Notes under the pieces: generated by a model | What the model saw: the letters and a program-made list of their open reading frames with translations, nothing else | The model's database searches: none | Told to the model about the DNA's origin: nothing | Shown: in pieces, positions 15,101-28,714 of the stretch | Position numbering within the stretch: position 1 is the stretch's first letter | Layout: each line of letters begins with the position of its first letter | Position numbers and translations under genes: made by a program | Assembly (NCBI GenBank): GCA_964016885.1 | Contig: OZ024748.1 | Coordinates: 35,449,767-35,513,766 of the forward strand | DNA from: Eledone cirrhosa | Lineage: Eukaryota > Mollusca > Cephalopoda > Octopoda > Eledonidae | Direction: 5' to 3' | Length of the DNA stretch: 64,000 nt

Positions 15101-15686
15101 TATATTGTGTCTGTTACAATTATGAAAAACACTGTGTTTTGTACCATTAAAGACATGGTTTCTCGCACCATTAAATATATGGTGTCTTGTACAATTATGA
15201 AAAACACTGTGTTTTGTACCATTAAAGACATGGTGTCTTGTCCCTTTTAAGACATGGTGTCTTGTACCATTAAAAACATGGTGCCATGCACCATTAATGA
15301 GCTGGTGTCTTGTACCATTAAACACACGGTGTTTTGTACCATTAAAGACATGGTGACTTGTACCATTAAAGACACGGTGTCTTGTACCATTACAGACATG
15401 GTGTCTTGCACCATTAATGACATGGTATCTTGTACCATTAAAGATACGGTGTCTTGTACCATTAAGGACACGGTGTCTCGTACCATTAAAGACATGGTGT
15501 CTTGTACAATTAAAGACACGGTGTATTGTACCATTAAAGACACGGTGTCTTTTAACATTAAATGATATGGTGTCTTGTACCATTAAAGACATGGTGTCTC
15601 GTACCATTAAAGACATGGTGTCTTGTAACATTAAATGATATGGTGTCTTGTACCATTAAAGACATAGTGTCTTGTACCATTAAAGA
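12191..15686. repeat. 3,496-bp HOR, copy B
   Basis: This is the direct tandem partner of 8,695-12,190. The junction at 12,190/12,191 falls inside an ordinary CACGG unit, as expected for unequal exchange between satellite monomers. The match ends just after 15,686, where GACATGG replaces the GACATTG of the block start. The -1 unit is at 14,629 and the paired +3 units lie near 15,115 and 15,194. Confidence 0.93.
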
Positions 15687-17560
15687 CACGGTGTCTTGTA
15701 CCATTAAAGACATGGTGTCTTGTACCATTAAAGACATGGTATCTTGTACCATTAAAGACACGGTGTCTCGTACAATTAAATACATGGTGTCTTGTAACAT
15801 TAAAACATGGTCTCTTGTACCATTAAAGACATGGTGTCCCGTACCATTAAAGATATAGTGTCTCGTCCCTTTTAAGACATGGTGTCTTGTACCATTGCAG
15901 ACATAGTGTCTCGCACCATTAAATATATGGTGTATTGTACAATTATGAAAAAACACTGTGTTTTGTTCCATTAAAGATATTGTGTCTTGTCCCATTTAAG
16001 ACATCGTGTCTTGTACCATTAAAAACATGGTGTCATGCACCATTAATGAGCTGTTGTCTTGTACCATTAAACAAACGGTGTTTTGTACCATTAAAGAGAT
16101 GGTGACTTGTACCTTTAAAGACAATGTGTCTTGTACCATTAATGACATGGTGTCTTGTACCATTAAAGACACGGTGTATTGTAACCTTAAAGACATGGTG
16201 TCTTGTACCATTAAAGACCTGGTGTCGTGTACCATTAAAGACACGGTGTCTTGTACCATTAAAGATACGGTGTCTTGTAACATTAAAGACACGGTGTCTT
16301 GTACCATTAAAGACACGGTGTCTTGCACCATTATAGACACGGTGTCTTGCAACATTATAGACATCGTGTCTTGTACCATTAAAGACATGGTGTCTTGTAC
16401 CATTAAAGACATGGTGTCTTGTACCATTAAAGACTCGGTGTCTTGTACCACTAAAGACATGGTGTCTTTTACCATTAAAGACATGGTGTCTTGCACCATT
16501 AAAGATATGATGTCTTGTACAATTATGGAAAAACATTGTGTGTTGTACCATTAAAGACACGGTGCCTTGTACCATTAAAGACATGGTGTTTTGTACCATT
16601 AATGAAATGGAGTCTTGTACCATTAATGACATGGTTTCATGTACCATTAAAGACAGGGTATCTTGTACCATTAAAGATACGGTGTCTTGTACCATTAATG
16701 ACATGGTGACTTTTACCATTAAAGACATGGTGTCTTGTACAATTAAAGATACGGTGTCTTGTACCATTAAATACATGGTGTCTTGTACCATTAAAGACAT
16801 GGTGTCTTGTACCATTAATGACATGGTGTCTTGTACCATTAATGACATGGTGTCTTGTACCATTAAAGACATAGTGTCTTGTACCATTAAAGACACGGTG
16901 TCTTGTACCATTAAAGACATGGTGTCTTGTCCCATTAAAGACATGGTGTCTCGTACCATTAAAGACATGGTGTCTTGTAACATTAAATGATATGGTGTCT
17001 CGTACCATTAAAGACATAGTGTCTTGTACCATTAAAGACACGGTGTCTTGTACCATTAAAGACATGGTGTCTTGTATCCTTAAAAACATGGTGTTTGTAC
17101 CATTAAAGACATGGTGTCTTGTAACCTTAAAGACATGGTGTTTTGTACCATTAAAGTCATGGAGTCTTGTACTATTAAAGACATGGTGTATGTACCTTTA
17201 AAAACATGGTGTCTTGTACCTTTAATGACATGGTGTCTTGTAATATTAAAGACACGGTGTCTAGTAACCTTAAAGACATGGTGTTTTGTACCATTATATA
17301 CATGGTGTCTTGTAACCTTAAAGACATGGTGTCTTGTACCATTAAAACATGGTATCTTGTACCTCTAAAGACACGGTGTCTTGTACCATTAAAGACATGG
17401 TGTCTTGTACCATTAATGACATGGTGTCTTGCACCATTAAAGACATGGTGTCTTGTAACATTAATGACATCGTGTCTTGTACCATTAAAGACATTGTGTC
17501 TTGTAACATTAAATGATATGGTGTCTTGTACCATTAAAGACATAGTGTCTTGTACCATTA
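15687..17560. repeat. Satellite with HOR spacing of 2.4-2.5 kb
   Basis: Units here recur downstream inside the 11.1-kb block: 15,996-16,499 matches 18,409-18,984 and 16,538-16,990 matches 19,023-19,475. The offset is 2,413 and then 2,485, after a three-unit insertion in the later copy. The -1 units at 14,629, 17,091 and 19,576 give spacings of 2,462 and 2,485 bp. A run of A-rich +3/+4 units is visible near 15,945 and 16,525. Confidence 0.82.
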
Positions 17561-20500
17561 AAGACACGGTGTCTTGTACCATTAAAGACATGGTGTCTTG
17601 TACCATTAAATATATAGTGTCTGTTACAATTATGAAAAACACTGTGTTTTGTACCATTAAAGACATGGTGTCTCGCACCATTAAATATATGGTGTCTTGT
17701 ACAATTATGAAAAACACTGTGTTTTGTACCATTAAAGACATGGTGTCTTGTCCCTTTTAAGACATGGTGTCTTGTACCATTAAAAACATGGTGTCATGCA
17801 CCGTTAATAAGCTGGTGTCTTGTACCATTAAACACACGGTGTTTCGTACCATTAAAGACATGGTGACTTGTACCATTAAAGACACGGTGTCTTGTACCAT
17901 TACAGACATGGTGTCTTGCACCATTAATGACATGGTGTATTGTACCATTAAAGACACGGTGTCTTTTAACATTAAATGATATGGTGTCTTGTACCATTAA
18001 AGACATGGTGTCTCGTACCATTAAAGACATGGTGTCTTGTAACATTAAATGATATGGTGTCTTGTACCATTAAAGACATAGTGTCTTGTACCATTACAGA
18101 CACGGTGTCTTGTACCATTAAAGACATGGTGTCTTGTACCATTAAAGACATGGTATCTTGTACCATTAAAGACACGGTGTCTCGTACAATTAAATACATG
18201 GTGTCTTGTAACATTAAAAATGCTCTCTTGTACCATTAAAGACATGGTGTCCCGTACCATTAAAGATATAGTGTCTCGTCCCTTTTAAGACATGGTGTCT
18301 TGTACCATTGCAGACATAGTGTCTCGCACCATTAAATATATGGTGTATTGTACAATTATGAAAAAACACTGTGTTTTGAACCATTAAAGATATTGTGTCT
18401 TGTCCCATTTAAGACATCGTGTCTTGTACCATTAAAAACATGGTGTCATGCACCATTAATGAGCTGGTGTCTTGTACCATTAAACACACGGTGTTTTGTA
18501 CCATTAAAGAGATGGTGACTTGTACCTTTAAAGACAATGTGTCTTGTACCATTAATGACATGGTGTCTTGTACCATTAAAGACACGGTGTATTGTAACCT
18601 TAAAGACATGGTGTCTTGTACCATTAAAGACATGGTGTCGTGTACCATTAAAGACACGGTGTCTTGTACCATTAAAGCCGCGGTGTCTTGTACCATTACA
18701 GACATGGTGTCTTGCACCATTAATGACATGGTATCTTGTACCATTAAAGATACGGTGTCTTGTAACATTAAAGACACGGTGTTTTGTACCATTAAAGACA
18801 CGGTGTCTTGCACCATTATAGACACGGTGTCTTGCAACATTATAGACATCGTGTCTTGTACCATTAAAGACATGGTGTCTTGTACCATTAAAGACATGGT
18901 GTCTTGTACCATTAAAGACTCGGTGTCTTGTACCATTAAAGACATGGTGTCTTTTACCATTAAAGACATGGTATATTGCACCATTAAAGATATGATGTCT
19001 TGTACAATTATGGAAAAACATTGTGTGTTGTACCATTAAAGACACGGTGCCTTGTACCATTAAAGACATGGTGTTTTGTACCATTAATGAAATGGAGTCT
19101 TGTACCATTAATGACATGGTTTCATGTACCATTAAAGACAGGGTATCTTGTACCATTAAAGATACGGTGTCTTGTACCATTAATGACATGGTGACTTTTA
19201 CCATTAAAGACATGGTGTCTTGTACAATTAAAGATACGGTGACTTGTACCATTAAATACATGGTGTCTTGTACCATTAAATACATGGTGTCTTGTACCAT
19301 TAATGACATGGTGTCTTGTACCATTAATGACATGGTGTCTTGTACCATTAAAGACATACTGTCTTGTACCATTAAAGACACGGTGTCTTGTACCATTAAA
19401 GACATGGTGTCTTGTCCCATTAAAGACATGGTGTCTCGTACCATTAAAGACATGGTGTCTTGTAACATTAAATGATATTGTGTCTTGCACCATTAAAGAC
19501 ATAGTGTCTTGTACCATTAAAGACACGGTGTCTTGTACCATTAAAGACATGGTGTCTTGTATCCTTAAAAACATGGTGTTTGTACCATTAAAGACATGGT
19601 GTCTTGTAACCTTAAAGACACGGTGTCTTGTACCATTAAAAACATGGTATCTTGTACCTCTAAAGACACGGTGTCTTGTACCATTAAAGACATGGTGTCT
19701 TGTACCATTAATGACATGGTGTCTTGCACCATTAAAGACATGGTGTCTTGTAACATTAATGACATCGTGTCTTGTACCATTAAAGACATGGTGTCTTGTA
19801 CCTTTAAAGACACGGCGTCTTGTACCACTAAACACATGGTGTCTTGCACCATTAAATATATGGTGTCTTGTACAATTATGAAAAACATTGTGTTTTGTAC
19901 CATTAAAGACATGGTGTCTTGTACCATTAATGACATGGTGTCTTGTACCATTAAAGACACGGTATCTTGTAACATTATAGACCCGGTGTCTTGTACCATT
20001 AAAGACACGGTGTCTTGTACCATTAAAGACATTGTGTCTTGTAACATTAAAGACATGGTGTCTTGTACCATTAAAGACATGGTGTCTTGTACAATGAAAG
20101 ACACGGTGTATTGTACCATTAAAGACACGGTGTCTTTTAACATTAAATGATATGGTGTTTTGTACCATTAAAGACATGGTGTCTTGTACCATTAAAGACA
20201 CGGTGACTTGTACCATTAAAGACATGGTGTCTTGTACCATTAAAGACATGGTGTCTTGTACAATTAAAGACACGGTGTCTCGTACCATTAAAGACATGGT
20301 GTCTTGTAACATAAAATGATATGGTGTCTTGTACCATTAAAGACATAGTGTCTTGTACCATTAAAGACACTGTGTCTTGTACCATTAAAGATTTGGTGTC
20401 TTGTACCATTAAAGACATGGTATCTTGTACCATTCAAGACACGGTGTCTCGTACAATTAAATACAGGGTGTCATGTAAAATTAAAAACATGGTGTCTTCT

Positions 20501-23500
20501 ACCATTGAAGACATGGTGTCTTGTACCAGTAAAGTCATAGTGTCTCGTCTCATTTAAGACATGGTGTCTTGGACCATTCAAGACATGATGTCTTGTACCA
20601 TTAAAGATATGGTGTCCTGTCCCATTAAAGACACGGTGTTTTGTACCATTAAAGACATGGTGTCTTGTCCAATTTAAGACATGGTGTCTTCTACCATTAA
20701 TGACATGGTGTCTTGTACCATTAAAGAGATGGTCTCTTGTCCCATTTAAGATACGGTGTCTTGTACCATTAAATACATGGTGTCTTGTACCATTAAAGAC
20801 ATTTTGTCTTGTCCCATTTAAGACATGGTGTCTTGTACCATTAAAGACATGGTGTCTTGTCCCGTTTAAGTCATGGTGTCTTGTACCTTTAATGATATGG
20901 TGTATTGTACCATTAAAGACATGGTGTCTTGTACCATTAAAGACATGGTGTCTTTACCATTAATGACATGGTGTCTTGTACCATTAAAGACACGGTATCT
21001 TGTAACATTAAAGATACGGTGTCTTGTAATATTAAAGACACGGGGTCTAGTAACCTTAAAGACATGGTGTTTTCTACCATTATATACATGGTGTCTTGTA
21101 AACTTAAAGACACGGCGTCTTGTACCATTAATGACAGGGTGACATTTACCATTAAAGACATGGTGTCCCGTACCATTAAAGACATGCTGTCTTGTACCAT
21201 TAAAGTTATAGCGTCTCGTCCCATTTAAGACATGGTGTCTTGTACCATTAAAGACATGGTGTCTTGTACCATTAATGCCATGGTGTCTTGTACCATTAAT
21301 GACATGGTGTCTTGTACCATTAAAGACATGGTGTCTTGTTCCATTTAAGACATGGTGTCTTGTACCTTTAATATGGTGTATTGTACCATTAAAGACACGG
21401 TATCTTGTACCATTAAAGATACGGTGTCTTGTAAAATTAAAGACACGGTGTCTAGTAACCTTAAAGACATGGTGTTTTGTACCATTAAAGACACGGTGTC
21501 TTGTACTATTAAAGACATGGTGTCTTGTACCATTAATGACATGGTGACTTTTACAATTAAAGACATGGTGTCTTGTAACATTAAAGACATCGTGTATTGT
21601 AGCATTAAAGACATGGAGTCTTGTACCTTTAAAGACACGGTGTCTTGTACAATTAAAGATATGGTGTCTTGTACCATTAAAGACACGGTGTCTTGTAACC
21701 TTAAAGACATGGTGTCTGGTACCATTGAAGACACGGTGTCTTGTACCATTAAAGACACGGTGTCTTCTAGCATTAAAAACATGGTATCTTGTACCTCAAA
21801 AGACACGGTGTCTTGTACCATTAAGACATGGTGTCTTGTACCATTAATGACATGGTGTCTTGTACCATTAAAGACATGGTGTCTTGTAACATTAAATGAT
21901 ATGGTGTCTTGTACAATTAAAGACATAGTGTCTTGTACCATTAAAGACACGGTGTCTTGTACCATTAAAGACATGGTGTCTCGTACCATTAAAGACATTG
22001 TGTCTTGTAACATTAAATGATATGGTGGCTTGTACCATTAAAGACATAGTGTCTTGTACCATTAAAGACACGGTGTCTTGTTCCATTAAAGACATGGTGT
22101 CTTGTACCATTAAATATATAGTGTCTGTTACAATTATGAAAAACACTGTGTTTTGTACCATTAAAGACATGGTGTCTCGCACCATTAAATATATGGTGTC
22201 TTGTACAATTATGAAAAACTGTGTGTTTTGTACCATTAAAGACATGGTGTCTTGTCCCTTTTAAGACATGGTGTCTTGTACCATTAAAAACATGGTGTCA
22301 TGCACCATTAATAAGCTGGTGTCTTGTACCATTAAACACACGGTGTTTTGTACCATTAAAGACATGGTGACTTGTACCATTAAAGACACGGTGTCTTGTA
22401 CCATTACAGACATGGTGTCTTGCACCATTAAAGATACGGTGTCTTGTACCATTAAAGACACGGTGTCATGTACCATTAAAGACATGGTGTCTCGTACAAT
22501 TAAAGACTCGGTGTATTGTACCATTAAAGACACGGTGTCTTTTAACATTAAATGATATGGTGTCTTGTACCATTAAAGACATGGTGTCTCGTACCATTAA
22601 AGACATGGTGTCTTGTAACATTAAATGATATGGTGTCTTGTACCATTAAAGACATAGTGTCTTGTACCATTAAAGACACGGTGTCTTGTACCATTAAAGA
22701 CATGGTGTCTTGTACCATTAAAGATATGGTATCTTGTACCATTAAAGACACGGTGTCTCGTACAATTAAATACATGGTGTCTTGTAACATTAAAACATGG
22801 TTTCTTGTACCATTAAAGACATGGTGTCCCGTACCATTAAAGATATAGTGTCTCGTCCCATTTAAGACATGGTGTCTTGTACCATTGCAGACATAGTGTC
22901 TCGCACCATTAAATATATGGTGTATTGTACAATTATGAAAAAACACTGTGTTTTGTACCATTAAAGATATGGTGTCTTGTCCCATTTAAGACATCGTGTC
23001 TTGTACCATTAAAAACATGGTGTCATGCACCATTAATGAGCTGGTGTCTTGTACCATTAAACACACGGTGTTTTGTACCATTAAAGAGATGGTGACTTGT
23101 ACCTTTAAAGTCACGGTGTATTGTAACCTTAAAGACATGGTCTCTTGTACCATTAAAGACATGGTGTCGTGTACCATTAAAGACACGGTGTCTTGTACCA
23201 TTAAAGACGCGGTGTCTTGTACCATTACAGACATGGTGTCTTGCACCATTAATGACATGGTATCTTGTACCATTAAAGATACGGTGTCTTGTAACATTAA
23301 AGACACGGTGTCTTGCACCATTATAGACATCGTGTTTTGCAACATTATAGACATCGTGTCTTGTACCATTAAAGACATGGTTTCTTGTACCATTAAAGAC
23401 ATGGTGTCTTGTACCATTAAAGACTCGGTGTCTTGTACCATTAAAGACATGGTGTCTTTTAACATTAAAGACATGGTGTCTTGCACCATTTAAGATATGA

Positions 23501-24049
23501 TGTCTTCTACAATTATGAAAAAACATTGTGTGTTGTACCATTAAAGACACGGTGGCTTGTACCATTAAAGACATGGTGTTTTGTACCATTAATGAAATGG
23601 AGTCTTGTACCATTAATGACATGGTTTCATGTACCATTAAAGACAGGGTATCTTGTACCAATAAAGATACGGTGTCTTGTACCATTAATGACATGGTGAC
23701 TTTTACCATTAAAGAGATGGTGTCTTGTACAATTAAAGATATGGTGTCTTGTACCATTAAAGACACGGTGTCTTGTAACCTTAAAGACATGGTGTCTTGT
23801 ACCATTAAAGACACGGTGTCTTGTACCATTAAAAACTCGGTGTCTTGTACCATTAAAGACATGGTGTCTTTTACCATTAAAGACACGGTGACTTGTACCA
23901 TTAAAGACATCGTGTCTTGCAGTATTAATGACATGGTGTCTTGTACCATTAAAGACATGCACTCTTGTACCATTAAAGACACGGTGTCTTGTACCATTAA
24001 AGACACGGTGTTTCGTACCATTAAAGACATGTTGTCTTGAAACATTAAA

Positions 24050-27000
24050 TGATATGGTGTCTTGTACCATTAAAGACACAGTGTCTTGTACCATTAAAGA
24101 CACGGTGCCTTGTACCATTAAAGATATGGTGTCTTGTACCATTAAAGACATGCTGTCTTGAACCATTAAAGACACGGTTTCTCGTACAATTAAATACATG
24201 GTGTCTTGTAACAATAAATCATGGTGTCTTGTACCACTAAAGACATGGTGTCTTGTCCCATTTAAGACATGGTGTCTTGTACCTTTAATGATATGGTGTA
24301 TTGTACCATTAAAGACATGGTGTCTTTACCATTAATGACATGGTGTCATGTACCATTAAAGACACGGTATCTTGTACCATTAAAGATACGGTGTCTTGTA
24401 ATATTAAAGACACGGTGTCTAGTAACCTTAAAGATATGGTGTTTTGTACCATTAAAGACACGGTGTCTTGTACCATTAAAGACATGGTGTCTTGTACCAT
24501 TAATGACATGGTGACTTTTACCATTAAAGACATGGTATCTTGTAACATTAAACACATCGTGTATTGTAGCATTAAAGACATGGAGTCTTGTACCTTTAAA
24601 GACACGGTGTCTTGTACCATTAAAGACACGGTGTCTTGTAACCTTAAAGACATGGTGTCTTGTACCATTAAAGACACGGTGTCTTGTACCATTAAAGACA
24701 CGATGTCTTGTACCATAAAAACATGGTATCTTGAACCTCAAAAGACACGGTGTCTTGTACCATTAAAGACATCGTGTCTTGTACCATTAATGACATGGTG
24801 TCTTGTACCATTAAAGACATGGTGTCTTGTAACATTAAAGACATCGTGTCTTGTACCATTAAAGACACGGTGTCTTGTACCATTAAAGACATTGTGTCTT
24901 TTACCATTAAAGACATGGTGTCTCGTACAATTAAAGACATGGTGTCTTATAACATTAAATGATATGGTGTCTTGTACCATTAAAGACATAGTGTCTTGTA
25001 CCATTAAAGACACGGTGTCTTGTACCATTAAAGACATGGTGTCTTGTACCATTAAAGACATGGTATCTTGTACCATTAAAGACACGGTGTCTCGTACAAT
25101 TAAATACATGGTGTCTTGTAACATTAAATCCTGGTATCTTGTACCATTAAAGACATGGTGTCCCGTACAATTAAAGACATGCTGTCTTGTACCATTAAAG
25201 ATATAGTGTCTCGTCCAATTTAAGAGATGGCGTCTCGCACCATTAAATATATGGTGTCTTGTACAATTATGAAAAACACTGTGTTTTGTACCATTAAAGA
25301 CATGGTGTCTTGTCCCATTTAAGACATGGTGTCTTGTACCATTAAAAATAAGGTGTCATGCACCATTAATGAGCTGGTGTCTTGTACCATTAAACCAACG
25401 GTGTTTTGTACCATTAAAGACATGGTGACTTGTACCTTTAAAGACAATGTGTCTTGCATCATTAATGACATGGTATCTTGTACCATTAAAGATACGGTGT
25501 CTTGTAACATTAAAGACACGGTGTTTTGTACCATTAAAGACACGGTGTCTTGCACCATTATAGACATCGTGTCTTGCAACATTATAGACATCGTGTCTTG
25601 TACCATTAAAGACATGGTGTCTTGTACCATTAAAGACATGGTGTCTTGTACCATTAAAGACTCGGTGACTTGTACCATTAAAGACATGGTGTCTTTTACC
25701 ATTAAAGACATGGTGTCTTGCACCATTAAAGATATGGTGTCTTGTACCATTAAAGACATGGTGTTTTGTACCATTAAAGACTCGGTGACTTGTACCATTA
25801 AAGACATGGTGTCTTTTACCATTAAAGACATGGTGTCTTGTACCATTAAAGACATGGTGTCTTGTACCATTAAAGACTCGGTGACTTGTACCATTAAAGA
25901 CATGGTGTCTTTTACCATTAAAGACATGGTGTCTTGCACCATTAAAGATATGATGTCTTGTACAATTATGAAAAAACATTGTGTGTTGTACCTTTAAAGA
26001 CAATGTGTCTTGCATCATTAATGACATGGTATCTTGTACCATTAAAGATACGGTGTCTTGTAACATTAAAGACACGGTGTTTTGTACCATTAAAGACACG
26101 GTGTCTTGCACCATTATAGACATCGTGTCTTGCAACATTATAGACATCGTGTCTTGTACCATTAAAGACATGGTGTCTTGTACCATTAAAGACATGGTGT
26201 CTTGTACCATTAAAGACTCGGTGACTTGTACCATTAAAGACATGGTGTCTTTTACCATTAAAGACATGGTGTCTTGCACCATTAAAGATATGATGTCTGG
26301 TACAATTATGAAAAAGCATTGTGTGTTGTACCATTAAAGACACGGTGCCTTGTACCATTAAAGACATGATGTTTTGTACCATTAATGAAATGGAGTCTTG
26401 TACCATTAATGACATGGTTTCTTGTACCATTAAAGACAGGGTATCTTGTACCATTAAAGATACGGTGTCTTGTACCATTAATGACATGGTGACTTTTACC
26501 ATTAAAGACATGGTGTCTCGTACAATTAAAGATATGGTGTCTTGTACCATTAAAGACACGGTGTCTTGTAACCTTAAAGACACGGTGTCTTGTACCATTA
26601 AAGACATGGTGTATTGTACCATTAAAGACATGGTGTCTTTTACCATTAAAGACTCGGTGTCTTGTACCATTAAAGACATGGTGTCTTTTACTATTAAAGA
26701 CATGGTGACCTGTACCATTAAAGACATGGTGTCTTGTACCATTAAAGACATGGTGTCTTGCACCATTAAAGACACGGTATCTTGTACCATTAACGACATC
26801 GTGTCTTGCAGTATTAATGACATGGTGTCTTGTACCATTAAAGACACGGTGTCTTGTACCATTAAAGACACGGTGTTTCGTACCATTAAAGACACGTTGT
26901 CTTGAAACATTAAATGATATGGTGTCTTGTACCATTAAAGACATAGTGTCTTGTACCATGAAAGACACGGTGTCTTGTACCATTAAGAACTCGGTGTCTT

Positions 27001-27323
27001 GTACCATTAAAGACATGGTGTCTTTTACCATTAAAGACATGGTGACTTGTACCATTAAAGACATGGTGTCTTGTACCATTAAAGACATGGTGTCTTGCAC
27101 CATTAAAGACACGGTATCTTGTAACATTATAGACCTGGTGTCTTGTACCATTAAAGACACGGTGACTTGTACCATTAAAGACATCGTGTCTTGCAGTATC
27201 AATGACATGGTGTCTTGTACCATTAAAGACATGCACTCTTGTACCATTAAAGACACGGTGTCTTGTACCATTAAAGACACGGTGTTTCGTACCATTAAAG
27301 ACATGTTGTCTTGAAACATTAAA
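24050..27323. repeat. 3.27-kb nested HOR, first copy in block A
   Basis: The limits are two identical register marks, CTTGAAACATT followed by AAATGATATGG, at 24,050 and 27,324. Units after 27,324 repeat those after 24,050 in order, for example 27,519 with 24,269 at offset 3,250. The second copy (27,324-28,714) is cut short by the 11-kb block junction. A further mark of the same kind lies inside at 26,915. Confidence 0.83.
25432..26340. repeat. Nested local duplications (556, 120 and 96 bp)
   Basis: The motif GACTCGGTGACTTG occurs at 25,659, 25,779, 25,875 and 26,215. The first three give sub-repeats of 120 bp (five units) and 96 bp (four units). The stretch from 25,432 matches that from 25,988 at an offset of 556 bp. 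That copy begins abruptly after an A-rich +3 unit. The same architecture recurs in block B near 36,640-37,320 and again near 39,960-40,640. Confidence 0.82.
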
Positions 27324-28714
27324 TGATATGGTGTCTTGTACCATTAAAGACACGGTGCCTTGTACCATTAAAGATATGGTGTCTTGTACCATTAAAGACA
27401 TGGTGTCTTGAACCATTAAAGACACGGTTTCTCGTACAATTAAATACATGGTGTCTTGTAACAATAAATCATGGTGTCTTGTACCACTAAAGACATGGTG
27501 TCTTGTCCCATTTAAGACATGGTGTCTTGTACCTTTAATGATATGGTGTATTGTACCATTAAAGACATGGTGTCTTTACCATTAATGACATGGTGTCATG
27601 TACCATTAAAGACACGGTATCTTGTACCATTAAAGATACGGTGTCTTGTAATATTAAAGACACGGTGTCTAGTAACCTTAAAGATATGGTGTTTTGTACC
27701 ATTAAAGACACGGTGTCTTGTACCATTAAAGACATGGTGTCTTGTACCATTAATGACATGGTATCTTGTAACATTAAACACATCGTGTATTGTAGCATTA
27801 AAGACATGGAGTCTTGTACCTTTAAAGACACGGTGTCTTGTACCATTAAAGACACGGTGTCTTGTAACCTTAAAGACATGGTGTCTTGTACCATTAAAGA
27901 CACGGTGTCTTGTACCATTAAAGACACGATGTCTTGTACCATAAAAACATGGTATCTTGAACCTCAAAAGACACGGTGTCTTGTACCATTAAAGACATCG
28001 TGTCTTGTACCATTAATGACATGGTGTCTTGTACCATTAAAGACATGGTGTCTTGTAACATTAAAGACATCGTGTCTTGTACCATTAAAGACACGGTGTC
28101 TTGTACCATTAAAGACATGGTGTCTTTTACCATTAAAGACATGGTGTCTCGTACAATTAAAGACATGGTGTCTTATAACATTAAATGATATGGTGTCTTG
28201 TACCATTAAAGACATAGTGTCTTGTACCATTAAAGACACGGTGTCTTGTACCATTAAAGACATGGTGTCTTGTACCATTAAAGACATGGTATCTTGTACC
28301 ATTAAAGACACGGTGTCTCGTACAATTAAATACATGGTGTCTTGTAACATTAAATCCTGGTATCTTGTACCATTAAAGACATGGTGTCCCGTACAATTAA
28401 AGACATGCTGTCTTGTACCATTAAAGATATAGTGTCTCGTCCAATTTAAGAGATGGTGTCTCGCACCATTAAATATATGGTGTCTTGTACAATTATGAAA
28501 AACACTGTGTTTTGTACCATTAAAGACATGGTGTCTTGTCCCATTTAAGACATGGTGTCTTGTACCATTAAAAATAAGGTGTCATGCACCATTAATGAGC
28601 TGGTGTCTTGTACCATTAAACCAACGGTGTTTTGTACCATTAAAGACATGGTGACTTGTACCTTTAAAGACAATGTGTCTTGCATCATTAATGACATGGT
28701 ATCTTGTACCATTA

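Larger units (their letters stand above)
17561..28714. repeat. About 11.15-kb HOR block, copy A
   Basis: From 17,561 the sequence repeats at +11,154 (28,715 onward). Offsets then change in steps to 11,178, 11,104, 10,984, 10,983 and 11,078 as small whole-unit indels accumulate. Within the block are material of the 2.4-kb series, a 3.27-kb HOR at 24,050-27,323, and a truncated second copy of that HOR to 28,714. The block ends in the middle of monomers related to 25,470, where the sequence jumps back to the block start. Confidence 0.92.
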
